A stretch of 64,000 nucleotides of DNA, from contig NZ_CP107902.1 in NCBI RefSeq assembly GCF_036013935.1, forward strand, positions 2,947,001 to 3,011,000, read 5' to 3'. A model generated the notes under the pieces. That model was not told the origin of the DNA, ran no database searches, and saw only the letters and a list, made by a program, of their open reading frames with translations. The DNA comes from Streptomyces sp. NBC_00461. GTDB lineage: Bacteria; Actinomycetota; Actinomycetes; Streptomycetales; Streptomycetaceae. This document shows, piece after piece, positions 1 to 8,563 of the stretch (within the stretch, counting starts at the first letter, position 1; each line of letters opens with the position of its first letter). The translations under genes and the position numbers were made by a program.

Positions 1-445
1 GCGCCCGCGCGGCCCCCTCCGGGACCGCCGAGGTGAGGATCGTCAGCGTCGACGGCGCGAGCACGGCCGCCCCCAGCCCCTGCACGGCCCGCGCCACCAG
101 CAGCTGACCGCCCTCCTGTGCCAGGCCGCCGCCGAACGAGGCCAGCGTGAACAGGGCGAGCCCCACCAGGAACATCCGCTTGCGCCCGTACAGGTCCCCG
201 GCCCGCCCACCGAGCAGCATGAAACCGGCGAAGGCGATCGCGTACGCGTTCACCACCCACTGCAGTCCCTGCGGGCTCAGCCCCAGGTCGGCCCGCATCG
301 ACGGCAACGCCACATTGACGACCGACACATCGAGCACGACCAGGAACTGTCCGGCGCAGGCGAGCGCCACGACCAGCCACGTGGGCGGCGCGGTACGGCG
401 GGACGAGGTCCGGGTGACGTCAGCGGCTTCCAGCATGCCTGTCAT
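1..445 (-). CDS. DHA2-type MFS drug exporter, N-terminal part (cut by window edge)
   Basis: Only about the first 148 codons are visible; the rest lies beyond base 1. The product is a proton-driven multidrug exporter of the 14-helix DHA2 (EmrB/QacA) type in the cytoplasmic membrane. After a short charged N-terminus, helix 1 (about residues 18-40) carries the family LDVSVVNVALPSM motif. The loop between helices 2 and 3 has the MFS motif A (GGRAGDLYGRKR). A further helix has RAVQGLGAAVLAPSTL, typical of motif B/C surroundings. ATG at 445 was chosen; an in-frame ATG three codons later (436) is an alternative. It diverges from the exporter starting at 674. Substrate unknown. Confidence 0.9.
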   Translation of the reverse strand, partial: MTGMLEAADVTRTSSRRTAPPTWLVVALACAGQFLVVLDVSVVNVALPSMRADLGLSPQGLQWVVNAYAIAFAGFMLLGGRAGDLYGRKRMFLVGLALFTLASFGGGLAQEGGQLLVARAVQGLGAAVLAPSTLTILTSAVPEGAARA

Positions 446-553
446 GCTCTCAACCCGCTTACGCCCCTTGCATCGGGATTTCGCCCGACCCGGTCCTCGG
501 TCTCACGACCAGCACCGCCCGCCAGTCAGCCAGCCAGGCAGCCAGGCAGCCAC

Positions 554-568
554 CTGACGGTTGATCAG
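554..568. promoter_or_regulatory. Palindromic site CTGA-N7-TCAG in the divergent exporter promoter
   Basis: CTGACGGTTGATCAG lies between two divergent MFS genes, 106 bases upstream of the ATG at 674. The same CTGA-N7-TCAG arrangement occurs upstream of the oxidoreductase (5223-5237), the aldehyde dehydrogenase (13119-13133) and the P450 (27582-27596), usually followed or preceded by AGATA/TATCT. It looks like a dimeric repressor operator. The bound protein is unknown. Confidence 0.45.
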
Positions 569-673
569 ATACCCATGGCTCGGTCAAGAATTCATTAGAG
601 ACCCGAAGCAACGGAATAGTTGCCTGCGCATACGAGGTTTACCCAGCACTTATCTCACGGGAGGCCTCACTCA

Positions 674-2410
674 ATGACGCACACGACGACCGACCAGCCC
701 GCGCGGAAAGCGAGCGGAGCCCTGGTTCCGGTGCTCGCCTTCGCGGGGATCGTTGTCGCGGTGATGCAGACCCTGCTCGTCCCGGTCATCAAGGACCTGC
801 CGCAGCTGCTGGGCACCGCGCCCAGCAACGCCACCTGGGTCCTGACCTCGACGCTGCTCTCGGGAGCCGTAGCCACGCCGATCATGGGCCGCCTCGGCGA
901 CCTCTACGGAAAGCGGCGCATGCTGATCCTCAGCCTCGCCGTCATGGTGGTCGGTGCCCTGGTCAGCGCCCTCACCAGCGAACTGCTCACGATGATCGCC
1001 GGCCGTGCGCTGCAGGGCTTCGCGATGGGCGCGATCCCGCTCGGCATCGGCCTGATGCGCGACATGCTGCCGCGCGAGAAGCTCGGCTCGGCCATGGCCC
1101 TGATGAGCTCCTCGATCGGCGTCGGCGGCGGACTCGCGCTGCCGCTCGCGGCCCTGATCGCCCAGCACGCCGACTGGCACGCTCTCTTCTACGTCGCCGC
1201 CGGCCTCGGCGCGCTCGCCATCCTCCTCACCCTCCTCGTCGTACCGGAGTCCCCGATGCGCGCCGAGGGCTCCTTCGACGTCCTGGGTGCGATAGGCCTC
1301 TCCACCGGACTCGTCCTCTTCCTCCTGCCGATCACCAAGGGCAGCGACTGGGGCTGGACGTCCGGCACCACGCTCGGCCTGTTCGCCGCGTCCGCCGTCG
1401 TCCTCGTCCTGTGGGGCGTGATGGAGCTGCGCGTGAAGGCCCCGCTGGTGGACCTGCGCACCACGGCCCGCCCGGCCGTCCTGTTCACCAACCTCGCCTC
1501 GATCATGGTCGGTGTCTCCTTCTACGTCGTCTCCCTCGTCCTTCCCCAGCTGCTCCAGCTCCCGAAGGCCACCGGCTACGGTCTCGGCCAGTCGATGGTC
1601 ACCGCGGGCCTGCTGGTCGCGCCGCTGGGCCTGACGATGATGCTCACGGCGCCGGTCTACGCCCGCCTGTCGGCGAAGTACGGCCCCAAGGTCACCCTGA
1701 TCCTCGGCATGCTGATCATCGCGATCGGTTACGGCGCCGGCCTCGGCCTGATGAGCGCCGCCTGGCAGAGCCTCGTCATCGCGGTGCTCCTCGGCGCCGG
1801 CATCGGCCTCGCCTACTCCTCCCTCCCCGCGCTGATCGTCGGCGCGGTCCCGGCCTCGGAGACGGGCGCGGCCAACGGCCTGAACACGCTGATGCGTTCC
1901 ATCGGTACGTCGGTGTCGAGCGCCGTCATCGGCATGGTGCTGGCCAACACCGCGAACAACGTCGGCGGTGTGGAGATCCCGACCATGCACGGCTTCCGGG
2001 TCTCCTTCCTGATCGCGACCGCCGCGGTCGCCGTCGGCCTGCTGATGGCGCTGTTCCTGCCGAAGGCGAACCGTGCGCCGCAGCTGCGCGCGAGCAGCGA
2101 GGAGGACGACGCCGTCGTGGAGCGCGCCGAGGAGGTCCTGCGGGGCTTTCGCGGCCGCGTCCTGGATGCCACCGGCTCCCCGGTCGCCCGTGCCAAGGTC
2201 ACGCTGATCGACCGGCGGGGCCGGCAGGCGGGGGCGACGCTCTCGGAGGAGGACGGCAGCTATGCGCTCGCCGTGCCGGCCGAGGGAGCGTACGTCCTGG
2301 CCGCGCGGGCGTCGGGGCACGGTCCGCTTGCCTCCTCGGCTACGCACGGGGGCGAGGAGCGGGCGGTGGACCTGGATCTGTCGCTGCCCGGTGAGGCCGT
2401 GACCGCTTAG
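674..2410 (+). CDS. MFS multidrug exporter with a C-terminal carboxypeptidase-regulatory-like domain
   Basis: This 578-residue membrane protein is a DHA2-type drug:proton antiporter. Motif A (GRLGDLYGKRR) follows helix 2, and about 14 hydrophobic segments run to roughly residue 480. The last 90 or so residues are soluble and form a small beta-sandwich-type domain (GFRGRVLDATGSPVARAKV, then DGSYALAVP) like the CarboxypepD_reg family. That is an unusual appendage for a transporter and probably sits in the cytoplasm after helix 14. ATG 674 was chosen over an upstream TTG at 620 because GGGAGG lies about 12 bases before it. It diverges from the exporter at 1-445. Substrate unknown. Confidence 0.9.
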   Translation: MTHTTTDQPARKASGALVPVLAFAGIVVAVMQTLLVPVIKDLPQLLGTAPSNATWVLTSTLLSGAVATPIMGRLGDLYGKRRMLILSLAVMVVGALVSALTSELLTMIAGRALQGFAMGAIPLGIGLMRDMLPREKLGSAMALMSSSIGVGGGLALPLAALIAQHADWHALFYVAAGLGALAILLTLLVVPESPMRAEGSFDVLGAIGLSTGLVLFLLPITKGSDWGWTSGTTLGLFAASAVVLVLWGVMELRVKAPLVDLRTTARPAVLFTNLASIMVGVSFYVVSLVLPQLLQLPKATGYGLGQSMVTAGLLVAPLGLTMMLTAPVYARLSAKYGPKVTLILGMLIIAIGYGAGLGLMSAAWQSLVIAVLLGAGIGLAYSSLPALIVGAVPASETGAANGLNTLMRSIGTSVSSAVIGMVLANTANNVGGVEIPTMHGFRVSFLIATAAVAVGLLMALFLPKANRAPQLRASSEEDDAVVERAEEVLRGFRGRVLDATGSPVARAKVTLIDRRGRQAGATLSEEDGSYALAVPAEGAYVLAARASGHGPLASSATHGGEERAVDLDLSLPGEAVTA

Positions 2411-2497
2411 CGCCCAGCAGGGTGCGGCGCTCCGGCAGCCGGCGGCCGCGGGTTCGTTGCGCTGGTCGCGGAGTTCCCCTCGCCCCTGAGAGCAAGA

Positions 2498-2566
2498 TTG
2501 CCGCACCCCCTTCACAAGCACGCTTGCCGCACCCCCTGTCCCATGGCCGGCGGGGGGTGCGGCAGC
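2498..2566 (+). promoter_or_regulatory. Hairpin with two alternative 5' arms between exporter and methyltransferase
   Basis: GCCGCACCCCC occurs twice (2500-2510 and 2526-2536). Its exact complement GGGGGTGCGGC occurs once (2553-2563). Either upstream arm can form an 11-bp stem with the single downstream arm. It sits about 40 bases before the methyltransferase start and after the exporter stop, so it could be a terminator, or an attenuator with competing pairings. No U-run follows, so intrinsic termination is uncertain. Confidence 0.5.
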
Positions 2567-2604
2567 ATGTGTGCCGAGACGCGCGTACGACCGAAAGGAA
2601 CCCC

Positions 2605-3255
2605 ATGGCCGCGGCACCCAAGCCGGAGATCCTGGCCGCCTTCGAGGCCGCGAAGGGGTTCATGCCCGTGGACGAGGGCCTCGCCCTGTACGAGGCGGCG
2701 ATCGAGGCCGGGCGCCTCGGCCTTCCGCTCCTCGAAGTCGGCACGTACTGCGGGCGCTCCGCGATCCTGCTCGCCGACGCGGCCCGCGAGACCGGCGTCA
2801 CCGCGCTGACCGTCGACCACCACCGCGGCAGCGAGGAGCAGCAGCCGGGCTGGGACTACCACGACCCGGAGACGGTCGACCCCGAACTCGGCCTGATGGA
2901 CACACTGCCCACCTTCCGGCGCACGCTGCACCGCGCCGGGCTGGAGGAGCACGTGGTGGCGCTGGTGGGCCGTTCGCCGCAGATCGCGTCGATCTGGAAC
3001 GCCCCGCTGGGCCTGGTCTTCATCGACGGCGGCCACACCGACGAACACGCGAGCGCCGACTACGAGGGCTGGGCCCCGCACGTGGCTCAGGGCGGACTGC
3101 TCCTCATCCACGACGTCTTCCCCGACCCCGAGGACGAGTTCACCGGCCAGGCCCCGTACCGCGTCTACCTCCGGGCCCTCGACTCCGGCGCCTTCACGGA
3201 GATCTCGGCGACCGACTCACTGCGCGTCCTGCGGCGAACGGGCGCAGGGATCTGA
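2605..3255 (+). CDS. Class I SAM-dependent methyltransferase
   Basis: A 216-residue cytosolic methyltransferase. Motif I (LLEVGTYCGRS) at about residues 42-52 is the SAM-binding glycine loop. VFIDGGHTDEHA at about 140 is the post-II acidic motif of the Methyltransf_24 type. Acceptor unknown. The ATG at 2605 has GAAAGGA six bases upstream. The next gene starts 22 bases after the stop, so the two are probably cotranscribed, although a cytosolic methyltransferase and a secreted amidase give no obvious shared pathway. Confidence 0.85.
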   Translation: MAAAPKPEILAAFEAAKGFMPVDEGLALYEAAIEAGRLGLPLLEVGTYCGRSAILLADAARETGVTALTVDHHRGSEEQQPGWDYHDPETVDPELGLMDTLPTFRRTLHRAGLEEHVVALVGRSPQIASIWNAPLGLVFIDGGHTDEHASADYEGWAPHVAQGGLLLIHDVFPDPEDEFTGQAPYRVYLRALDSGAFTEISATDSLRVLRRTGAGI

Positions 3256-3277
3256 GGGCCCGGTTAGAGTCGCTGAC

Positions 3278-4249
3278 GTGTCGTACGTAGGCCCGGACTT
3301 CGATCCTCCCCAGCCCCGCCGCTCCCGCCGCCGCCCCCTGACCGTCGCCGTCGCCGCGCTCGTGCCGGGCGCCCTGCTCGGGTGGCTCGTGTACGAGGCG
3401 GTGGGCGGGACGGGGAACGACGGCGGTGGGGCGGGCGCCGCGACCGTGCGGACGTCCGCGACGGCGACGTCCGCCGCTCCGGCCTCCTCCCCCGCCACCG
3501 ACGACGGCAAGAACCCGAGCGCGACGCCCACCCTCGCCTCGCCCACCTCGTCGGCCCCCGTCGCCTCCGGCTCCCTCAGGGGCAAGGTCGTCGTCATCGA
3601 CCCCGGTCACAACTCGGGCAACTTCCAGCACACGTCCGCGATCAACCGCAAGGTGAACATCGGGACGAACTGGAAGGAGTGCGACACCACGGGCACGTCC
3701 ACCAACGCGGGTTACACGGAAGCCCAGTTCACGCTGGACGTGTCCCACCGACTGAAGGCGCTCCTCGAAAAGCAGGGCGCCACGGTGAAGTTGACCCACG
3801 ACACCGGCTCCCCGGCCTGGGGCCCCTGCGTGGACGAGCGGGCGGCGATCGGCAACAAGGCCCACGCCGACGCCGCGATCTCCATCCACGCCGACGGCTC
3901 CGCGGCCGGCAACCGCGGCTTCCACGTCATCCTCCCGGGCAGCGTCCACGCCGGCACCGCGGACACCCGCTCCATCGTCGCCCCCTCCGCCGAACTCGGC
4001 GAACGCATCGCGGGCAACTTCGTCCGCGCCACGGGTTCGGCCCCGTCCAACTACATCGGCGACGGCACCGGCCTCGTCACGCGTAAGGACCTGGGCGGTC
4101 TCAATCTGTCAACGGTTCCCAAGGTGTTCATCGAGTGCGGCAACATGCGCGATATCAAGGACGCAGCACTGCTCACGAGCGGTGCATGGCGACAGCGGGC
4201 CGCGCAAGGAATTTCTGAGGGAATAGTGAGTTTCCTGCACGGTTCGTGA
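3278..4249 (+). CDS. Secreted or anchored N-acetylmuramoyl-L-alanine amidase (Amidase_3)
   Basis: This enzyme cleaves the amide bond between MurNAc and L-Ala in peptidoglycan. The 323 residues begin with an Arg-rich cytosolic stretch and one hydrophobic segment (about 22-42), then a Thr/Ala/Ser-rich linker to about residue 100. The Amidase_3 fold follows. Its Zn ligands are in DPGHNSG (about 109-115), TEAQF (about 148) and SIHADG (about 207). The catalytic glutamate is in VFIECGN (about 285). GTG 3278 is the start; its ribosome site is weak, so translation may depend on the upstream gene. Known family role: cell-wall remodelling. Confidence 0.9.
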   Translation: MSYVGPDFDPPQPRRSRRRPLTVAVAALVPGALLGWLVYEAVGGTGNDGGGAGAATVRTSATATSAAPASSPATDDGKNPSATPTLASPTSSAPVASGSLRGKVVVIDPGHNSGNFQHTSAINRKVNIGTNWKECDTTGTSTNAGYTEAQFTLDVSHRLKALLEKQGATVKLTHDTGSPAWGPCVDERAAIGNKAHADAAISIHADGSAAGNRGFHVILPGSVHAGTADTRSIVAPSAELGERIAGNFVRATGSAPSNYIGDGTGLVTRKDLGGLNLSTVPKVFIECGNMRDIKDAALLTSGAWRQRAAQGISEGIVSFLHGS

Positions 4250-4334
4250 TCAGCGGGCTGCTCCCGGCGGACACCGTGGTCGGACGGGCGATAGGGTTCA
4301 CCGACGACGAGACGACCTACGAAGGACCTTTGAA

Positions 4335-5141
4335 GTGAATATCCGCTCCCTCACTCGAGGCGACGGCGTGGTGATCGGAGCAGCGGTGTTGCTGTTCATC
4401 GCGTCGTTTCTCGACACGTATGGCGGCGACAGCAGCAACATCCCCAACGCCTGGGACAACCTCGGACTGCTGATGAGCGTGTACATCGGCGGCATCGCAG
4501 GCGCGGTCCTGGTCGTCGTCGCACGCGCGCTGCCGCAACCCCGCAAGGTCGTTGGCCTCGACCTCGGCCAGTTCGGCGTGGCACTGACGGTCTTCGCCGC
4601 GTGGACCGCCCTCTGGACGATCTTCGACCCGGCAGGGTCGATCGACACGGGCGGGTTGAGTGTCGAAAGGGGCGCAGGCCTCATCCTCGGCCTGATCGCC
4701 GCCCTGCTCCTGGCCGGAGCCGCAGTCGCCTCTCCGCTGGCCCCGCCCCTCCAGGCCGCCCTCCTCCCCGCCCCCAAGCCCGTCGCCCCGCAGCCCTACG
4801 GCGGTCAGCCGCAGGGTGGTTACGGCTACCCCGGTGCCCAGCAGCCGCAGGCCGGGCAGCCCTACGGCGGTCAGCCGCAGCCCGGGCAGCCCTTCGGGGG
4901 GCAGCAGCCTCCGCAGCCCCAGCAGGCGCAGCAGCCGGCCGGGGACTTCTCGCCGTTCTGGTTCGCCGTTCCGGTGCCGCGGCCACTGTTCGCGGAGGAC
5001 GGTTCGCCGACGCCGATCGCCGAACTCGCGCCGGGCACCTGGTACCTGGCCGTCGAGCAGCGCGGTCCGGGTCTGGTCGCCCAGACGCAGGACGGCCGTC
5101 GTGGCGTGCTGCAGGACACCTCCGGGATCCAGCGCGGCTGA
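4335..5141 (+). CDS. Membrane protein with Gln/Pro/Gly-rich repeat region (DUF5336-like)
   Basis: A 268-residue actinobacterial membrane protein of unknown function. Four hydrophobic segments fill residues 10-135. The middle (about 155-205) is a low-complexity stretch of PYGGQPQ-type repeats, and a folded C-terminal segment (about 208-268) contains FWFAVPVPRPLF and GTWYLAVEQRG. GTG 4335 has GAAGGA eight bases upstream. A strong terminator follows the stop. The topology and repeat region resemble DUF5336 proteins; that assignment is from memory of the family, not a search. Confidence 0.75.
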   Translation: MNIRSLTRGDGVVIGAAVLLFIASFLDTYGGDSSNIPNAWDNLGLLMSVYIGGIAGAVLVVVARALPQPRKVVGLDLGQFGVALTVFAAWTALWTIFDPAGSIDTGGLSVERGAGLILGLIAALLLAGAAVASPLAPPLQAALLPAPKPVAPQPYGGQPQGGYGYPGAQQPQAGQPYGGQPQPGQPFGGQQPPQPQQAQQPAGDFSPFWFAVPVPRPLFAEDGSPTPIAELAPGTWYLAVEQRGPGLVAQTQDGRRGVLQDTSGIQRG

Positions 5142-5154
5142 CGCCCCACAGACC

Positions 5155-5199
5155 GTACGACGGCCTCCCGCCCTTCCGGGCGGGGGGCCGTTGTCGTAC
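5155..5199 (+). terminator. Intrinsic terminator after the DUF5336-like gene
   Basis: GTACGACGGCC pairs with GGCCGTTGTCGTAC, and an inner CCGCCC/GGGCGG stem closes on TTCC. The result is a long GC hairpin 14 bases after the stop at 5141. It separates this gene from the oxidoreductase starting at 5266. Confidence 0.8.
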
Positions 5200-5222
5200 A
5201 GTCGCGGCCCACAGGCCACTGA

Positions 5223-5237
5223 CTGACTGAACGTCAG
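5223..5237. promoter_or_regulatory. CTGA-N7-TCAG palindrome upstream of the LLM oxidoreductase
   Basis: CTGACTGAACGTCAG followed by ATA lies 28 bases before the ATG at 5266, close to where a promoter or its start point should be. It has the same half-sites and 7-base spacing as the sites at 554, 13119 and 27582, but its centre differs more than theirs do. Confidence 0.35.
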
Positions 5238-5265
5238 ATAGCGTCGGATATCCCGTGGAGGCGTC

Positions 5266-6276
5266 ATGCGGCTCGGTCTCGCCCTCGGCTACTGGGGCCG
5301 CGGCCCCTCCGCGGACCATGTGCCGCTCGCGCAGGAGGCCGAGCGGCTCGGGTACGACTCCGTGTGGACGGCCGAGTCGTGGGGGTCCGACGCCTTCACG
5401 CCGCTGACCTGGATCGCGGCGCAGACGTCAAGGATCAAGCTGGGGACGGCGGTTGCGCAGATGGCGGCCCGGTCTCCCACCACCACGGCCATGCACGCGC
5501 TCACTCTCGACCATCTCTCCGGCGGGCGCGTGATGCTCGGGCTCGGCCTTTCGGGTCCGCAGGTGGTGGAGGGCTGGTACGGGCGGCCGTTCCCGAAGTC
5601 ACCGCTGACCGCGACACGGGAGTACGTGGACGTCGTACGGCAGGTGTTGCGGCGGGAGGCGCCCGTGGTGCTGGAGGGGCGGTTCCACTCCCACCCGTAC
5701 ACCGGCGCGGACGGCACGGGCCTCGGCAAGGCGCTCAAGTCCATCACCCACCCCCTGCGTCCCGGCCTTCCCGTCCTGCTCGGTGCGGAAGGGCCGAAGA
5801 ACGTCGCGCAGACGACCCGGATCGCCGACGGCTGGCTGCCCCTGTACTGGTCGCCGTCCCGTCCCGACGTGTACGGACCGGCACTTGAGGAGCTCCCGGA
5901 GGGCTTCCTCGTCGCCCCCATGGCCCGCGTGCAGGTCTGCGGCGACGTGGCCGAGGGGCTGCTGCCCGTGAAGACCATGCTGGGCTTCTACATCGGCGGC
6001 ATGGGACACGCGGCCCGTAACTTCCATGCCGATCTGATGGCGCGCATGGGGTACGAGGAGGAGGCGCGCCGGATTCAGCGGTTGTTCCTGGAGGGCCGTC
6101 GCGAGGAGGCCGTGCTCGCGGTGCCGGACGCCTTCGCCGACGAGATCTCGCTGGTCGGGCCGCGCGAACGGATCGCGGAGCGGCTGGAGTTGTGGCGGAA
6201 GGGGCCGGTGACGGATCTGCTGGCCCTCTCCCCGGACCGGGAATCGCTGAGGGTGCTGGCCGAGCTCAACTCCTGA
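5266..6276 (+). CDS. LLM-class F420-dependent oxidoreductase
   Basis: A 336-residue cytosolic TIM-barrel enzyme of the luciferase-like monooxygenase class. In actinomycetes this class uses F420 (or FMN) for hydride transfer. The N-terminal MRLGLALGYWGRGP, then SVWTAESWGSDAFTPL and TSRIKLGTAVAQ, match the first barrel strands of the MSMEG_3544-like F420 group. The C-terminal region with DEISLVGPRERIAERL is also typical. GGAGG lies seven bases before ATG 5266. Substrate unknown. The palindrome at 5223-5237 may regulate it. Confidence 0.88.
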   Translation: MRLGLALGYWGRGPSADHVPLAQEAERLGYDSVWTAESWGSDAFTPLTWIAAQTSRIKLGTAVAQMAARSPTTTAMHALTLDHLSGGRVMLGLGLSGPQVVEGWYGRPFPKSPLTATREYVDVVRQVLRREAPVVLEGRFHSHPYTGADGTGLGKALKSITHPLRPGLPVLLGAEGPKNVAQTTRIADGWLPLYWSPSRPDVYGPALEELPEGFLVAPMARVQVCGDVAEGLLPVKTMLGFYIGGMGHAARNFHADLMARMGYEEEARRIQRLFLEGRREEAVLAVPDAFADEISLVGPRERIAERLELWRKGPVTDLLALSPDRESLRVLAELNS

Positions 6277-6324
6277 CTGAACCCGTACGGGTTTCATCCA
6301 GGATTCGGCGGCAATCCGGAAGGT

Positions 6325-6612
6325 ATGTCTCGATACAGCAGCGGCAATCGGGCCGGGGCGGTCGTAGCGATCGTCGCCGACATCATGGCCCTCATCCTGG
6401 GCCTGTGGATCGTGATGTACCTCTTGGACGCCAACCGTGCCAACGACCTGGTGCAGTTCGTCCACAACGCGGCGAACTGGCTGGCCGGCTGGTCGCGTGA
6501 CCTGTTCACCTTCGACAAGGCCTGGGCCCGCGTGATCGCAGGCTACGGTCTGGCCGCGGTGGTCTACCTGTTCATCGGCCACGCGGTGGCCGGACGGATC
6601 CAGCGGCACTGA
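6325..6612 (+). CDS. Small membrane protein, unknown function
   Basis: 95 residues with two hydrophobic segments (about 11-33 and 70-88), separated by an amphipathic stretch rich in Asn and Trp (NAANWLAGWSRDLF). ATG 6325 is preceded by GGAAGG at close spacing. It sits 48 bases after the oxidoreductase stop and may be cotranscribed. I recognise the layout as a conserved streptomycete hypothetical but no function. Confidence 0.7.
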   Translation: MSRYSSGNRAGAVVAIVADIMALILGLWIVMYLLDANRANDLVQFVHNAANWLAGWSRDLFTFDKAWARVIAGYGLAAVVYLFIGHAVAGRIQRH

Positions 6613-6726
6613 GCGCTCCGCGCGGTGAGCCGGGACGCCCTGGAGCTGGGCGGGGGCTGCCGGTCGACGGGTGCGGGCGGTCGGTGGCTGGTCGCGCCCA
6701 CGCGGCGGAGCCGCACGTCGGCACAG

Positions 6727-6751
6727 CCCCGCGCCCCTTTGGGGCGCGGGG
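6727..6751. terminator. Perfect hairpin terminator between convergent genes
   Basis: CCCCGCGCCCC and GGGGCGCGGGG pair over 11 bp around TTT. It lies between the small membrane protein (+) and the toroid-protein operon (-) and can serve both. It is part of the common streptomycete intergenic repeat that starts near 6690 (gcggcggagccgc). Confidence 0.75.
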
Positions 6752-6761
6752 CGGGGCGCGG

Positions 6762-7832
6762 TCAGGCGCAGCAGTCCGGGTCCAGTCCCCTCGGCAGGCT
6801 CTCGCCGCCGAACACCGTGCAGGTCGCCTCGTGGCCGCCGAGGGCGGCGACCGCGAGGAGGAGCGAGCCCGCGGTCCACGTGGTCAGTTCCTGCGGCCAG
6901 ACGGCCTTGTCCTCGAAGACGTAGCCCGTCCAGTAGAGGCCGCTGTCGGCGTCGCGCAGGTGCTGGATGGACTGGAGGACCTCCAGGGCTCGGTCGGACT
7001 CGCCCATCGCCCACAGGGTGAGGGCGAGTTCGGCTGATTCCCCGCCCGTGACCCACGGGTTGGGGACGACGCAGCGCACGCCCAGGTCGGGCACGACGAA
7101 GCGCTCCCAGCCTTCCTCCACACGGGACTTGGCCTCCGCGCCGGTCAACGCGCCGCCCAGCACCGGGTAGTACCAGTCCATCGAGTAGCGGTCCTTGTCG
7201 AGGAACCGCTCCGGGTGCCGGCGGATCGCATGGCGCAGCGCGCCCACCGCCAACTCCCAGTCCGGCTGCGGCTCTTCGCGCTGCTCGGCGATGGCGAGCG
7301 CGCAGCTCAGCGCGTGGTGAATCGAGGAGGAACCGGTCAGGAGGGCATCGGTGGTGATGCTGCCGTCCTCCTCGCCCTTCCAGCCGATCTGCCCGCCGGG
7401 CTGCTGGAGCCCGAGGACGTACTCGATCGCGGCGTGGACGGCCGGCCACATGCGGTCCAGGAAGGTGTCGTCCCCGGTGGACAGGTAGTGGTGCCAGACG
7501 CCTACGGCTATGTACGCGACGAAGTTCGTCTCGCGCCCGCGGTCGGTGACGTCGTCGAAGTCGCCGTCGGCGTAGGCCGCGTACCAGGAACCGTCCTCGT
7601 TCTGGTGGCGTGCGAGCCAGTCGTACGCCCGCTCGGCGGCCTCGTGCTCGCCCGCCGCGTCCAGCGCCATCGCTGCCTCGGTGTGGTCCCAGGGGTCCAG
7701 GTGGTGCCCCCGGAACCACGGGATCGCCCCGTCCTCCCGCTGCACGGCGAGGATGCCGCGCACGGTCACGGCAGCCTGCTCGGCGGTGAGGACCCCGGGC
7801 AGGACGAGGTGTTCTGTCCGGGGAGTGGTCAC
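6762..7832 (-). CDS. Alpha/alpha-toroid protein annotated in relatives as prenyltransferase-like
   Basis: A 356-residue cytosolic protein built of helical hairpins like the squalene cyclase / prenyltransferase-beta / GH15 toroid class. Repeat-like QxxDGxW units are visible (QREDGAIPWF near 27, HQNEDGSWYAAY near 72, QPGGQIGWKGEEDGS near 130). There is no DXDD cyclase motif and no clear Zn-binding set, so prenyl transfer or cyclisation is not shown; a sugar-active role would also fit the toroid. GTG 7832 overlaps the methyltransferase stop by four bases. Third gene of the operon under the KstR-type box at 10093. Confidence 0.8.
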   Translation of the reverse strand: MTTPRTEHLVLPGVLTAEQAAVTVRGILAVQREDGAIPWFRGHHLDPWDHTEAAMALDAAGEHEAAERAYDWLARHQNEDGSWYAAYADGDFDDVTDRGRETNFVAYIAVGVWHHYLSTGDDTFLDRMWPAVHAAIEYVLGLQQPGGQIGWKGEEDGSITTDALLTGSSSIHHALSCALAIAEQREEPQPDWELAVGALRHAIRRHPERFLDKDRYSMDWYYPVLGGALTGAEAKSRVEEGWERFVVPDLGVRCVVPNPWVTGGESAELALTLWAMGESDRALEVLQSIQHLRDADSGLYWTGYVFEDKAVWPQELTTWTAGSLLLAVAALGGHEATCTVFGGESLPRGLDPDCCA

Positions 7833-8563
7833 CGGGCGTCCACCGACGGGAGGTGCGGCTTGGTCGCGTACGCCACGAAGCTCTTGCCGATCAGCGGGTT
7901 CAGGGCCTGCTCGGCGACCCGGGTGGCCAGGGGCTTCTTCATGATGTCCCAGACCAGCAGCTTGTGGTACGCCCGCACCGGCAGCGCCTTGTCGTTGTCG
8001 ACGCCGAACGCGCACTTCAGCCACCAGTACGGCGAGTGCAGCGCGTGGGCGTGGTGCGTGCCGTACGGCTTCAGCCCGGCTTCCTTGATCTTGGCGATCA
8101 GCTCGTCCGCCTTGTAGATGCGGATGTGGCCGCCCTCGACCTCGTGGTAGGCGTCGGACAGCGTCCAGCAGACCTTCTCGGGGCCGTAGCGCGGGACGGT
8201 GATGGCGATGCGGCCGCCCGGCTTCAACACCCTGACCATCTCGGCGAGTACGCCCTTGTCGTCCGGGATGTGCTCCATCACCTCGGAGATGATCACGACG
8301 TCGAAGGACTCGTCGGGGAAGGGCAGCGCCAGGGCGTCGCCCTCCATCGCCGTGGCGGTCGCGCCCTCGGGAGCCTCGCCGGCCTCCTTCATCGCCGCGA
8401 ACCACTTCGCGACCTCGCGGATCTCCTCGGCGTTCTGGTCGAGCGCCACGACCTGCGCGCCGCGCCGGTAGCACTCGAACGCGTGCCGGCCGGCCCCGCA
8501 GCCGAGGTCCAGGACGCGGTCGCCCGGCGCGAGCGGGAACCGGGAGAAGTCGACGGTCAGCAA
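7829..8563 (-). CDS. Class I SAM-dependent methyltransferase in the KstR-linked operon
   Basis: A 244-residue cytosolic methyltransferase of the Methyltransf_11 type. Motif I is VLDLGCGAGRHAFE (about 18-31), with acidic residue VVALDQN at about 41, then DVVIISEVMEHIPDD (about 85-100) and VRVLKPGGRIAITVP (about 108-122). The start is a TTG at 8563 that overlaps the glycosyltransferase stop by seven bases, so translational coupling is likely. Between a glycosyltransferase and a toroid protein, it probably methylates a glycolipid or glycosylated intermediate (inference). M. tuberculosis has a comparable methyltransferase/glycosyltransferase pair, Rv0224c/Rv0225, next to a KstR-regulated aldehyde dehydrogenase, as I recall. 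Confidence 0.85.
   Translation of the reverse strand: MLTVDFSRFPLAPGDRVLDLGCGAGRHAFECYRRGAQVVALDQNAEEIREVAKWFAAMKEAGEAPEGATATAMEGDALALPFPDESFDVVIISEVMEHIPDDKGVLAEMVRVLKPGGRIAITVPRYGPEKVCWTLSDAYHEVEGGHIRIYKADELIAKIKEAGLKPYGTHHAHALHSPYWWLKCAFGVDNDKALPVRAYHKLLVWDIMKKPLATRVAEQALNPLIGKSFVAYATKPHLPSVDAR

Noticed and set aside
671..2617. A very long open frame on the minus strand opposite the exporter
   Set aside because: Composition is Arg/Gly/Asp/Gln-rich with no recognisable domain, and it mirrors the codon pattern of the real + strand gene. It is a high-GC shadow frame.
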